A stretch of 64,000 nt of DNA from Nocardia sp. alder85J (GTDB lineage Bacteria > Actinomycetota > Actinomycetes > Mycobacteriales > Mycobacteriaceae). The DNA lies in assembly GCF_020176955.2 (NCBI RefSeq), contig NZ_JAIUCZ020000006.1:372001-436000 (forward strand), written 5' to 3'. Shown one piece after another: positions 7,668-15,902 of this stretch (position 1 is its first letter; each line of letters starts with the position of its first letter). The translations under genes and the position numbers were made by a program. The notes beneath the pieces were generated by a model that did no database searches, was not told where the DNA came from, and saw only the letters and a list, made by a program, of their open reading frames with translations.

Positions 7668-8896
7668 GCTCGGGTACCTTCCGGACGCAGGTCGCGGTAC
7701 TGACGCAGTTCGCGGCGAGCGATGGCACGCTTGTGTACTTCGTCCGGGCCGTCGGCCAGACGCAGGGCCCGCAGGTGCGCGTAGGACGAGGCGAGCGGGA
7801 AGTCATCGGTGACGCCGGCGCCGCCGTGCACCTGGATGGCACGGTCCACGATCTTCAACGCGATGGCCGGAGCTGCGACCTTGATCGCCGCGATCTCGGT
7901 CTGCGCTTGCTTGTTACCGACGGTGTCCATCAGGTACGCGGCCTTGAGCGTAAGGAGCCGGATCATTTCGATGTCGATGCGCGCCTCGGCGATCCAGTCC
8001 TGGATGTTGGCGTTGTCTGCCACCGGCTTACCGAAGGTGACGCGCGACTGTGCGCGCTTGCACATCAGTTCCAGAGCGCGCTCGGCCGCACCGATTGCGC
8101 GCATGCAGTGATGGATGCGGCCGGGACCCAGCCGCGCCTGGCTGATGGCAAACCCCTCCCCCTCACCTTTCAGAAGGTCCTTGACCGGGACGCGAACGTT
8201 CTCGAAGTCGATCTCGGCATGTCCCTCGCGATCGGCGTAGCCGAAGACCGACAGGTTGCGCATCACGGTCACGCCGGGTGCATCGATGGGCACGACCATC
8301 ATCGACTGCTGCCGATGCGGCGCGGCGGCCGGATCGGTCTTGCCCATGACGATCATGACCTTGCAGTTCTTGTGCAGGGCATTGGAAGCGAACCACTTCC
8401 GGCCGTTCAGGATGTACTCGTCACCGTCCTTGACCATCAACAGCTCGATGTTGGTGGCATCGGAACTGGCCGCCCCCGGCTCGGTCATCGCGAACGCCGA
8501 CGCCATCGTGCCTGCGAGGAGCGGCGCGAGATACCTCTGCCGGTGCTCCTCGGTGCCGAAAAGCTCGAGCACCTCCATGTTGCCGGTGTCGGGGGCGTTG
8601 CAGTTGCAGGCCTCGGACGCGATATCGCTGCGGCCCATGATTTCCGCCAGCGGGGCGTACTCGAGGTTGGTCAGTCCGGCGCCGGTGCCGGGATGCGGAT
8701 GAAAGAGATTCCACAAACCACGCCTCTTTGCCTCGGCCTTGAGCTCCTCGAGGATCGGCGGCTGGAAATGTGGATCACCGGCCGCGCGCATTTGCTGTTC
8801 GTACACGGCCTCGGCCGGGTAGATCTGCGAGTTCATGAAGTCCAGCAGTTCTTTCTCCAACTGCTGGGCACGTTCCGAGATGTCGAACATTGCCAT
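7664..8896 (-). CDS. acyl-CoA dehydrogenase, ACAD10/11-LvaC-like
   Basis: 410 aa. Acyl-CoA dehydrogenase fold with AMTEPGAASSDATNIE and the FAD/substrate region, QSRVTFGKPV, IQVHGGAGVTDDFPLA and the C-terminal LRLADGPDEVH. The form ADGPDEVH and the APH kinase gene two positions downstream are features of the ACAD10/ACAD11/LvaC group, where the enzyme removes phosphate from a 4-phosphoacyl-CoA to give an enoyl-CoA rather than only desaturating. Start taken at 8896 (MAMFDISERAQ); MFDISE two codons in is an alternative. It probably belongs to the operon starting at 13198. Confidence 0.85.
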   Translation of the reverse strand: MAMFDISERAQQLEKELLDFMNSQIYPAEAVYEQQMRAAGDPHFQPPILEELKAEAKRRGLWNLFHPHPGTGAGLTNLEYAPLAEIMGRSDIASEACNCNAPDTGNMEVLELFGTEEHRQRYLAPLLAGTMASAFAMTEPGAASSDATNIELLMVKDGDEYILNGRKWFASNALHKNCKVMIVMGKTDPAAAPHRQQSMMVVPIDAPGVTVMRNLSVFGYADREGHAEIDFENVRVPVKDLLKGEGEGFAISQARLGPGRIHHCMRAIGAAERALELMCKRAQSRVTFGKPVADNANIQDWIAEARIDIEMIRLLTLKAAYLMDTVGNKQAQTEIAAIKVAAPAIALKIVDRAIQVHGGAGVTDDFPLASSYAHLRALRLADGPDEVHKRAIARRELRQYRDLRPEGTRA

Positions 8897-8993
8897 GTGA
8901 ACTCCCTGGCGGGTAGGAAGGAAAATTCGGAGTACGGCATACTCGCCGGGCGAGTTCGGTCATGGAGACGTTGCAGCACAACCGGATCGAACG

Positions 8994-9130
8994 TCACGCA
9001 CAAGCTTCGGCGAGGTCGGCGCACGCGAGCACGACCTTGCCCACTGCCTCGGGCGCTTTCCTTTCGGCGTGATCAGGCGACGAAACCGCCCTCCATCGTT
9101 CCAGCACTCGCCGACTGAACTGCTGCAGCG
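8994..9130 (-). pseudogene. possible 3' remnant of a zinc-type (MDR) dehydrogenase
   Basis: The 332-bp gap between the alcohol dehydrogenase and the acyl-CoA dehydrogenase has no full gene. Its minus strand reads SPDHAERKAPEAVGKVVLAC then a short tail and stop at 8994. The KAPEAVGKVVL pattern resembles the extreme C-terminus of MDR quinone oxidoreductase/zinc dehydrogenases (xxxxxAxGKVVL). No N-terminal part, Rossmann motif or start is present. It is most simply a decayed fragment; a chance open frame cannot be excluded. The rest of the gap shows nothing recognisable. Confidence 0.35.
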
Positions 9131-9228
9131 CTACGACGACGGCCAATGCGAAGCCCCGCGGGGTCGACGGGCAGCGACTACAGGCACCGATCGAGCCCGG
9201 GCTGACTTGCCACGCTGATGACGGCAGT

Positions 9229-10356
9229 TCACGAGTGCGCCTGTGCGGGCATACGAATAATCGGCTTCACTACCTCGCCTCGTTCCAAAGCATCTACCGC
9301 AGCGTCGATCTCGTCGAAGTCGAAATACTTCACCAATTTTTCCAACGGGAAGATACCCTCACCGATCATCGCACTGACCCGAGGGATGAAGATCCTCGGA
9401 TCCGAACCGCCCATGATGGCTCCTCGAACGGTTCGCCCACTCAGGATCGAAAACCACGGGACGGAAAAATCCGATCCGAAGGCGGGCGCCCCCAGCAGAA
9501 GCGTTGTGCCCTGTCCCTGCGTGGACTCGACAGCAATCCGGCCGACCGCGGCAACACCCGACGCCTCGATCGAATAGTCGACGCCTTGCCCTGTTCGACG
9601 TCGAATCTCTTGCACGACATCATCGTTCGCTGCATCGACGACATCGGTCGCACCGATTTCGAGGGCAAGCTCCCGCCGTGCGGGATTGACGTCCACCGCT
9701 ATCACCTTGCCGCAACCGGCGATTCGCGCGGCCGCGACAGCGCTCATCCCGACTCCTCCCAGCCCGAACACCGCCACGGTGGATCCCGGCTCGGGGCGCA
9801 GTGTATCTTGCACGGCACCAGCACCGGTCATCACACCGCATCCCAGAGGACCGAGCAATTCCAACGGCAAGGTCTCCGGAACCTTGACAACATTCACTGC
9901 CCGGACGATGACATGAGTCGAGAACGACGACTGGCCGACGAAAATGCCGTACAAGGGCTCACCTTGGGCATCGAACATGGTCGCAGAGCCGTCCGGCCTT
10001 CTACCGGCACGGGAAAGCTTGGGAAAACTGGGACAATATACGACACGTCCGTCGAGGCACGTCGGGCACGTGCCACAGAACGCCCCGCTGAGTACCACGT
10101 GATCACCGGGCTCCAAACCCGTGACGCCAGAGCCGACCGCCTCCACGACCCCGCTACCTTCGTGGCCGAGCACCGCCGGGAATCCGAATGGCAGCAACCC
10201 GTCTCGCGTCGACAGATCGGTGTGGCAGATGCCTGACGCCACGATGCGCACCACGAGTTCGTCCGGACGCGGATCGTCGAGAGCGATCGATTCGAGGTGG
10301 AACGACGCTCCCTCCTTCCGCACAACGGCTGCCCTGGCTCCGAGTGAAGCGGTCAT
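9229..10356 (-). CDS. zinc-dependent alcohol dehydrogenase (MDR superfamily, class III-like)
   Basis: 375 aa. Catalytic zinc ligands in ASGICHTDLSTRDG and GHEGSGVVEAVG, a structural zinc cluster CGTCPTCLDGRVVYC, and a Rossmann loop VAVFGLGGVGMSAV, all in the usual order. It oxidises a primary or secondary alcohol with NAD. The start at 10356 has AAAGGA just upstream; the longer open frame has no family resemblance. Next to P450 and aldehyde dehydrogenase genes on the same strand, it probably catalyses the middle step of a hydroxylation, alcohol and aldehyde oxidation series. Confidence 0.9.
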   Translation of the reverse strand: MTASLGARAAVVRKEGASFHLESIALDDPRPDELVVRIVASGICHTDLSTRDGLLPFGFPAVLGHEGSGVVEAVGSGVTGLEPGDHVVLSGAFCGTCPTCLDGRVVYCPSFPKLSRAGRRPDGSATMFDAQGEPLYGIFVGQSSFSTHVIVRAVNVVKVPETLPLELLGPLGCGVMTGAGAVQDTLRPEPGSTVAVFGLGGVGMSAVAAARIAGCGKVIAVDVNPARRELALEIGATDVVDAANDDVVQEIRRRTGQGVDYSIEASGVAAVGRIAVESTQGQGTTLLLGAPAFGSDFSVPWFSILSGRTVRGAIMGGSDPRIFIPRVSAMIGEGIFPLEKLVKYFDFDEIDAAVDALERGEVVKPIIRMPAQAHS

Positions 10357-10438
10357 GAGAGTCCTTTCGTGCCTTCCCATCGGTGGCGGGCACGGCCGTC
10401 CCTTCGGGTCGGGAATATATCGATGGAGCGGGTGACGG

Positions 10439-11653
10439 TCAGGCGGTGACGCCGAGACTGATGGGGAAGCGGCTGTAACCGTCGTTGTGCGCGGCCTCCA
10501 CGAACGGACGGCATTCGTCACGCAGGACCGTGAAATTCGGGAACCTCGCCAGCAGGCGGCTGAGCATCAGTTCGAGCTCGGCTCTTGCCACCTCCAAGCC
10601 GGCACAACGATGGACCCCGAAACCGAAACTCATATGTTTGTTGTTCGGACGATCGATGTCGATCTCGCGCGGGTTCGGGAATTCTGCCGGGTCGTAGTTC
10701 GCCGACAGCACGGAGAGCAACACGCGGTCGCCGGTCTCCAAGGTGACTCCGTCCACTTCGGTCTCGGTGCGGACTGTTCGGGTGACCTGCCAAACCGGCG
10801 GATTGAGGCGAAGCATCTCCTCGACCGCCTGCGGGATCAGCGCATGATCTTCGATGAGCCGACGCCGGATCTCGGGATTACGGTCGATGCGATCGAGACA
10901 GTGCGACATCGCGGCCGTGGTGGTGGCCACCCCACCGCCGATGACGGTCATCAGCGTCCATACACATTGGTCGATCGGCAGCAGCTGCCCGTTGATCTCG
11001 GACGTGACGAGACTGCTGATGTTGTCGTCTCCCGGGTTCTCGCGGCGCTGCGCGCAGATCTCGTGCAGGAAACCGACGACCCAGCCCATCTCCTGCGTGG
11101 CCTTCTCGAATTCCGGAGTGCCCCGTTCGAGTGCATCGAGGGAGTTGAACGGCCACGCGATCCGATGGGCGAGATCGCGGTCGATCCCCAGGACCAGCGT
11201 TACCGCGTAGGCCGGCAGGCTACCGATGTCCGTGATGACGTCCATACGATTGCTTGCCTCGACCCGATCGAGGCACTCGTCGACGTAGGCTGCCAGTGCC
11301 GGTCGCATGGCCGCGGCCGGGCCCGGAGACAACCACTTGGTGATCAGGGTGCGGTAGGCGAGAGCCTCCGGCGGATCGGCCTCGAGCGGCATGAACGGGG
11401 TGTTCTGACCGGAAGGAATCGCCGCGCCTCCGTTCCAGACGCCGTTCGCATCCTGCGTCTTGCCGGAGGAGAAGGTCTTGGGGTCGCGCAGCGCCGCTCG
11501 GATGTCGGCGTATCGACTCATGACCCAGAATCCGCCGTGTTCTTCACTCCAGCCCACGGGGCATTCTTTCCGGAATTTGTCGTGTAGATCACGAGCGTTC
11601 CGGGCGTAGTCGTAGCTGTGATGGTCGATCGGGCATGCGGGAGTTTTGCTCAC
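10439..11653 (-). CDS. cytochrome P450
   Basis: 404 aa, normal length for a soluble bacterial P450. The K-helix ExxR is in AVEEMLRLNPP, the haem loop is MSFGFGVHRCAGLEVARAE with the thiolate Cys, and HRCAG matches the family signature. The I-helix reads IGGGVATTTAAM: the threonines are there, but the acidic residue normally found in [AG]Gx[DE]TT is Ala, which may alter proton delivery. GTG start at 11653 follows GAGGAG. No ferredoxin or ferredoxin reductase gene adjoins it. Between aldehyde and alcohol dehydrogenase genes, it probably hydroxylates the pathway substrate. Confidence 0.9.
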   Translation of the reverse strand: MSKTPACPIDHHSYDYARNARDLHDKFRKECPVGWSEEHGGFWVMSRYADIRAALRDPKTFSSGKTQDANGVWNGGAAIPSGQNTPFMPLEADPPEALAYRTLITKWLSPGPAAAMRPALAAYVDECLDRVEASNRMDVITDIGSLPAYAVTLVLGIDRDLAHRIAWPFNSLDALERGTPEFEKATQEMGWVVGFLHEICAQRRENPGDDNISSLVTSEINGQLLPIDQCVWTLMTVIGGGVATTTAAMSHCLDRIDRNPEIRRRLIEDHALIPQAVEEMLRLNPPVWQVTRTVRTETEVDGVTLETGDRVLLSVLSANYDPAEFPNPREIDIDRPNNKHMSFGFGVHRCAGLEVARAELELMLSRLLARFPNFTVLRDECRPFVEAAHNDGYSRFPISLGVTA

Positions 11654-11707
11654 CGGTGAGCTCCTCGTCAGATGATGTGCGTTGGGATTCGGTTGGTGTG
11701 GTCGGGA

Positions 11708-13198
11708 TCAGGCGGGTCGGCGCTCTCCGACCGGACGCGCCTTGCCGTCGAGGAAAACCGCGCGAACCTCCACGTAGGGATCGATCCCTTCGGGCCCGAA
11801 TTCGCGGCCGATACCGGATGCCTTGAAGCCTCCGAAAGGGACACCGATATCGGACAGGTAACCGTTGTTGAGGTGAACCGATCCGGCCCGCATCCGGCGT
11901 GCTACCGCGCGCAATTGAGCTTCGTCCGCACCGAAAACTGCCGAGGACAAGCCGTACGGAGTCCCATTGGCGATGTCCACGGCTTCGTCGAGATCGTCGT
12001 AGGTCAGTACCGTGAGGACTGGGCCGAAGACCTCTTCCTGAGCGATCCGCGAGTCGGGGCTCACGCCCGTGACGATGGCCGGGCTCACGTAATAGCCGCG
12101 ATCGAGACCTTCGGGACGAGTACCGCCGCAGACGATACGTCCGCCCTCCTCGACTGCCGAAGCCAGGAAGCCGGTGACCCGTTCGTATTGGGCCTTGCCG
12201 GACAGCGGGCCCACCTCGGTACTCGGGTCACGCGGATCCCCGACCTTCAGTTTTCCGACGGCCTCGGTCAGTGCGTCGACTATCTCGGCCTCGCGATCGC
12301 GAGGGACGATGATTCGGGTCATCGCGGCACAGGCCTGGCCGTTGTTCCGGGTGAAGCCCGACGGCACCGCGTCCACGAGGGTCTGCAGAGAGGCATCGGG
12401 CAGCACGATGCCCGCGGACTTGCCGCCGAGTTCCAAAGTGAGGCGGGTGAACGACGGTGCTGCGGCGGCCGCGATGACCGCGCCGATCGCATTGCTGCCG
12501 GTGAAGGCGACCTTGTCGACACCCGGGTGCCGGACCAGATGATCCGATGGACCCGCGCCGGCGGCGAACACGCTCAGCACACCTGCTGGGAGGCCGACGT
12601 GTTCTGCGGCGTCACCGAAGGCGAGCAGGCTCAGTGCGTTCATCGGCGGCGCCTTGACGATCACCGTGCAACCCGCCAGCAGGGCCGGGACGATCTTGCT
12701 TGCGGTCAGCGAGAAAGGCGCATTCCACGGCACGATCGCGGCGACGACGCCGATGGGGACCCGTTGCAGTTCGACGTGCACGCCGGATGCGCCGACGCGC
12801 TCCTCCTGCCATGGGTACTGCTCGAAGATCGAGGCGAAGTACCGGGCCATACCCGCCACGCTGTGTACGCCGCCTCGTGCCAGCGCCACCGGGACGCCGG
12901 TCTCGGCGAGGAACTGGTCGCCGTACTCGTCAGCGTGTTCGCTCAGATAGGCACCCAGTTTCAGGATCAGGTCCATGCGTTGGTCACGTGACAAGCCGGT
13001 CCAGGACCCGTTGTCGAATGCGGCGCGGGCCGCCGCAACGGCCTCGTCGACCGCCTTTTCGTCAGCCATGGGGGCTCGCGCGAACACCTCCTCGGTGCTC
13101 GGGTCGACCAGATCGATTACCGAGCCGGCGGAAGTCTCGATCCACTGGCCGCCGACGTAGACGTCGGATCGCGTGACCACGGTGGCACTCAATCGCAT
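11708..13198 (-). CDS. NAD(P)-dependent aldehyde dehydrogenase
   Basis: 496 aa. Catalytic glutamate in LTLELGGKSAG, catalytic cysteine in RNNGQACAAMTR, cofactor loop FTGSNAIG and IVPWNAPFSL in place of the common PWNFPL. It converts an aldehyde to a carboxylic acid. First gene of the minus-strand unit with P450 (54 bp downstream) and alcohol dehydrogenase. The 223-bp upstream gap carries an exact ATCCTGNATCC site at 13258 and the TetR-type palindrome at 13421, so two regulators may act here. Confidence 0.9.
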   Translation of the reverse strand: MRLSATVVTRSDVYVGGQWIETSAGSVIDLVDPSTEEVFARAPMADEKAVDEAVAAARAAFDNGSWTGLSRDQRMDLILKLGAYLSEHADEYGDQFLAETGVPVALARGGVHSVAGMARYFASIFEQYPWQEERVGASGVHVELQRVPIGVVAAIVPWNAPFSLTASKIVPALLAGCTVIVKAPPMNALSLLAFGDAAEHVGLPAGVLSVFAAGAGPSDHLVRHPGVDKVAFTGSNAIGAVIAAAAAPSFTRLTLELGGKSAGIVLPDASLQTLVDAVPSGFTRNNGQACAAMTRIIVPRDREAEIVDALTEAVGKLKVGDPRDPSTEVGPLSGKAQYERVTGFLASAVEEGGRIVCGGTRPEGLDRGYYVSPAIVTGVSPDSRIAQEEVFGPVLTVLTYDDLDEAVDIANGTPYGLSSAVFGADEAQLRAVARRMRAGSVHLNNGYLSDIGVPFGGFKASGIGREFGPEGIDPYVEVRAVFLDGKARPVGERRPA

Positions 13199-13257
13199 TC
13201 TCCTCTTGGTAGACGCCGCTTCACCTGCGGCGTCTCTTCAATTCTGCTGAGTCCAGC

Positions 13258-13268
13258 ATCCTGTATCC
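13258..13268 (+). promoter_or_regulatory. exact ATCCTGNATCC site upstream of aldehyde dehydrogenase
   Basis: Reads ATCCTGTATCC, 60 bp before the start of the gene at 13198, with context AGCATCCTGTATCCATGC. One of five exact copies in the window; proposed operator of the GntR regulator encoded at 30582. Confidence 0.55.
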
Positions 13269-13420
13269 ATGCTCATAACGCAAGGCCCGGACCGGTTTTC
13301 GCTCGACGAGCGGAACACGACGACCGTTCCGACCGCGACCGTCGGATCCATGCAGAACACGGCTACCGCCTGGACGCATCGCGCCGACACCCAGGGACAC
13401 ACGGGCACGTCGGCAAGCAT

Positions 13421-13440
13421 ACTAATGATCGATAGTTAGT
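13421..13440. promoter_or_regulatory. TetR-type palindrome S1
   Basis: ACTAATGATCGATAGTTAGT is a 20-bp imperfect palindrome (ACTAA..ATCGAT..TTAGT). It is 18/20 identical to the reverse complement of the site at 15865. It overlaps the last codons of the TetR remnant and lies 223 bp upstream of the aldehyde dehydrogenase gene. Confidence 0.5.
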
Positions 13441-13733
13441 TCTGCCAGCGGAATGGGGCAGGAACGGTGATTCAGCACGCTCATGGCTTCGTCGAGTAAC
13501 CCGCCGAAGGCGGGCGGCCGGCCCGTGGCGAGCCACGCTTGTTTGGCGGCCAGCATGCACGCGAGCGCCGCGCCGACCACCGCGGGGACACGAGGATCGC
13601 GTTCGTCAACCGCTTGGCCACTTCGCTGCCGCACGACGGTCACGAGTCGCGCTTGCATCCGCGACACCCGCTCGAGCTCGCCGGCGACCAGTGCTGGATT
13701 TTCGGCGATGGCACGCTTGATCACCATCGTTTG
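13422..13733 (-). pseudogene. TetR family regulator, C-terminal fragment only
   Basis: About 100 codons ending at 13422. The readable part runs from VIKRAIAENPALVAGELERV through DPRVPAVVGAALACMLAAK and GGLLDEAMSVLNH, a pattern typical of the C-terminal ligand domain of actinobacterial TetR proteins. The helix-turn-helix half is absent: immediately upstream (about 13718-13734) the sequence changes to the coding strand of an MmpL gene reading the other way. The longer open frame on this strand is only antisense of that gene. Most likely an internal deletion removed the TetR N-terminal half, the divergent promoter region and the start of the MmpL gene. Confidence 0.6.
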
Positions 13734-15824
13734 GATGATCCGTCGTTCGTGCGCCGGGTGGTCGACAGTCTCGGCGATCTGCCGAACCGCTACCCACAGC
13801 AGATTTCCGGCATCAACGCGTCGTACTGGCGTATCGGCGCTGCGAAAGTCAGCGGTACCCAGGCCGCGACTGCCGACAAGAAACATGCGGTAGCCACGAT
13901 CGCTCTCCGCGGTGACGACGACACCGAAGTCCTGCGCAACTATCGAACGGTGCAGGATGCGTTCCGCATACCAGGTGTCGACGTACAGGTCGGCGGCCTC
14001 GAAGCCGTAGCAGGCGCGCTCAACGATACGGTCGCCGCCGATATCCACCGTATGGAGCTCCTCGCGTTTCCGGCAGTCGGGGTGCTGTTGTTCTTCGTCT
14101 TCGGCGGCGTGGTCGCCGCAGCGCTGCCGTTGATCGTCGGTGCGATCACCGTGTTCGGAGCCTTCGGGATCGTCCGTTTCCTCACCGACTTCACCGAGGT
14201 CAATTCCTTCGTGAGCCCGGTCGTGTCGATGATCGGACTCGGCCTCGCCATCGACTACGGGCTCTTCATCGTCAGTCGTTTCCGGGAGGAGCTCGCCGAA
14301 GGTTACGACACACCGACGGCAGTCCGCCGCACAGTGATGACTGCGGGCCGCACCGTGGTCTTCTCCGCCACAATGATCATCGGCAGCCTGGGCGGCATCA
14401 TCCTGTTTCCCCAGGGCTTCCTGAAGTCCATCGCCTACGGCGCGATCGCGACAGTTTCGGTGGCGGCACTGGTCGCGATCACGGTCCTGCCGGCGATACT
14501 GGCCGTACTCGGCCCTCGGGTGGACATGCTGGGGATTCGGCGGTTCGGACGCAGCGGGGTGGCACCGAAAGTCGGCCCGAAATTCTGGGAACGATTCACC
14601 CGCCGGGTGATGCGGCACCCCGTCCAGGTGGTGGTGCCCCTCGTCGCCGGGCTGGCATTGCTGATTCTGCCCGTTCACAATCTCGCGTTCGGTGGATTCA
14701 GTGAAAAGTACCTACCGCCGGACAATTCGACCCGCCTTGCCCAGGAGCAGATCGACGCATATTTTCCGCACCGCAGATCCGATCCGATCGAATTGGTGTT
14801 CGTCTCGACCGACACTCCGGCTGTCGGCGCATTGTGGAAACAGGCAAATCGAGCACCGGGACTCGCGGAGCCGTTCGGCGTCCCGGTGCCGGCGCCCGAC
14901 AAATCCGCCGTCTATCGCACAACCGCTGTACTGACCGATTCCGGCAACGCGGGGCCGACGATCGATTACCTGCGCTCCCTCGAACGGCCCGGCAACGTCG
15001 AGATGTACGTCGGCGGGGTTCCAGCACAGCAGAAGGACAGCCTCGATACTCTCCAGTCGCGCATACCCGGCATGGTCGCGCTGGTCATGCTGATCAGCAC
15101 GGTACTGATGTTTCTCGCTTTCGGATCGTTGATCCTGCCGATCAAGGCAGCTCTGATGAGTGTGCTCGGCCTCGGATCCACCCTCGGAATCCTCACCTGG
15201 ATCTTCATCGACGGCCATGGAGCGAGCCTGCTGGGATTCACCCCGCAGCCGATCCAGGCGAACATGCTGGTGGTGATCATGGCTATCATCTACGGCCTTT
15301 CCACCGATTACGAGGTTCTTCTCCTCTCCCGCATGGTCGAGGCGCGAGCCCGGGGCGCTTCCACCGCCGAGGCGATCGAATCCGGCACAGCTCAATCCAG
15401 TCGTGTCATCACCGCAGCAGCGCTGATCCTTTTCGTGGTGGTAGGCGCGTTCGCCTTTTCCGATCTGGTGATGATGCAATACATCGCCTACGGCATGATT
15501 GCGGCGCTTCTCATAGATGCCACCGTGCCTCGTTTGCTACTCGTCCCAGCGACCATGAAGCTCCTCGGTGACGACAGCTGGTGGGCGCCCGCGTGGATGA
15601 AGCGCATTCAGCGGAGGCTCGGACTGGGTGAACCCGCCCTCGACGAAACACTTCCGCACCATCGGAACCCGCCGGATCTTGCCGCGACCACTCCCATCAC
15701 CGACCCTGTCACCGTGCGGCTGCCCGTAGTCAACACGTCCAGCCCCGGTCCACCACGCCCTCGATCCATCGAATCCGAATGCGAGCCGCCGACGGTGCCA
15801 TTTCGCAGGTCGGATGAACGGTGA
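13731..15824 (+). pseudogene. MmpL3-like RND transporter, N-terminally truncated
   Basis: 697 codons of MMPL protein starting at LDDPSFVRRVVDSLGDLP. Compared with MmpL3 as I recall it, roughly the first 80 residues are missing, including transmembrane helix 1 and the start of the first porter domain. The rest is intact: GLAIDYGLFIVSRFREE and GLSTDYEVLLLSRMVEAR carry the Asp-Tyr pairs of the proton relay, GGFSEKYLPPDNS marks the second porter domain, and KLLGDDSWWAPAWMKR ends the membrane part before a proline-rich tail. MmpL3-type proteins export mycolate or other lipids. The frame stays open to TTG 13539, but that extension is antisense of the TetR fragment. No ribosome site is visible near 13731, so it is probably non-functional. 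Confidence 0.65.
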
Positions 15825-15864
15825 ATCGAGCACGTTGACGACCGGGCCGCTGATCGTTTACGTT

Positions 15865-15884
15865 ACTAACTAGCGATCGTTAGT
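15865..15884. promoter_or_regulatory. TetR-type palindrome S2
   Basis: ACTAACTAGCGATCGTTAGT, with 6-bp outer arms ACTAAC/GTTAGT. It ends 18 bp before the GTG of the XdhC gene, where it would overlap a promoter or leader. Near-identical to the site at 13421. Confidence 0.55.
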
Positions 15885-15902
15885 TATTGTGATCGGAGTG
15901 CC

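Noticed and set aside
13734..14678. Long minus-strand frame continuous with the TetR fragment
   Set aside because: It is the antisense of the conserved MmpL3-like coding sequence; codon pattern and motifs belong to the plus strand. Only 13422 to about 13730 was kept as a TetR remnant.
14834..15571. Plus-strand frame of 245 codons inside the MmpL gene
   Set aside because: Arg/His-rich shadow of the transporter frame.
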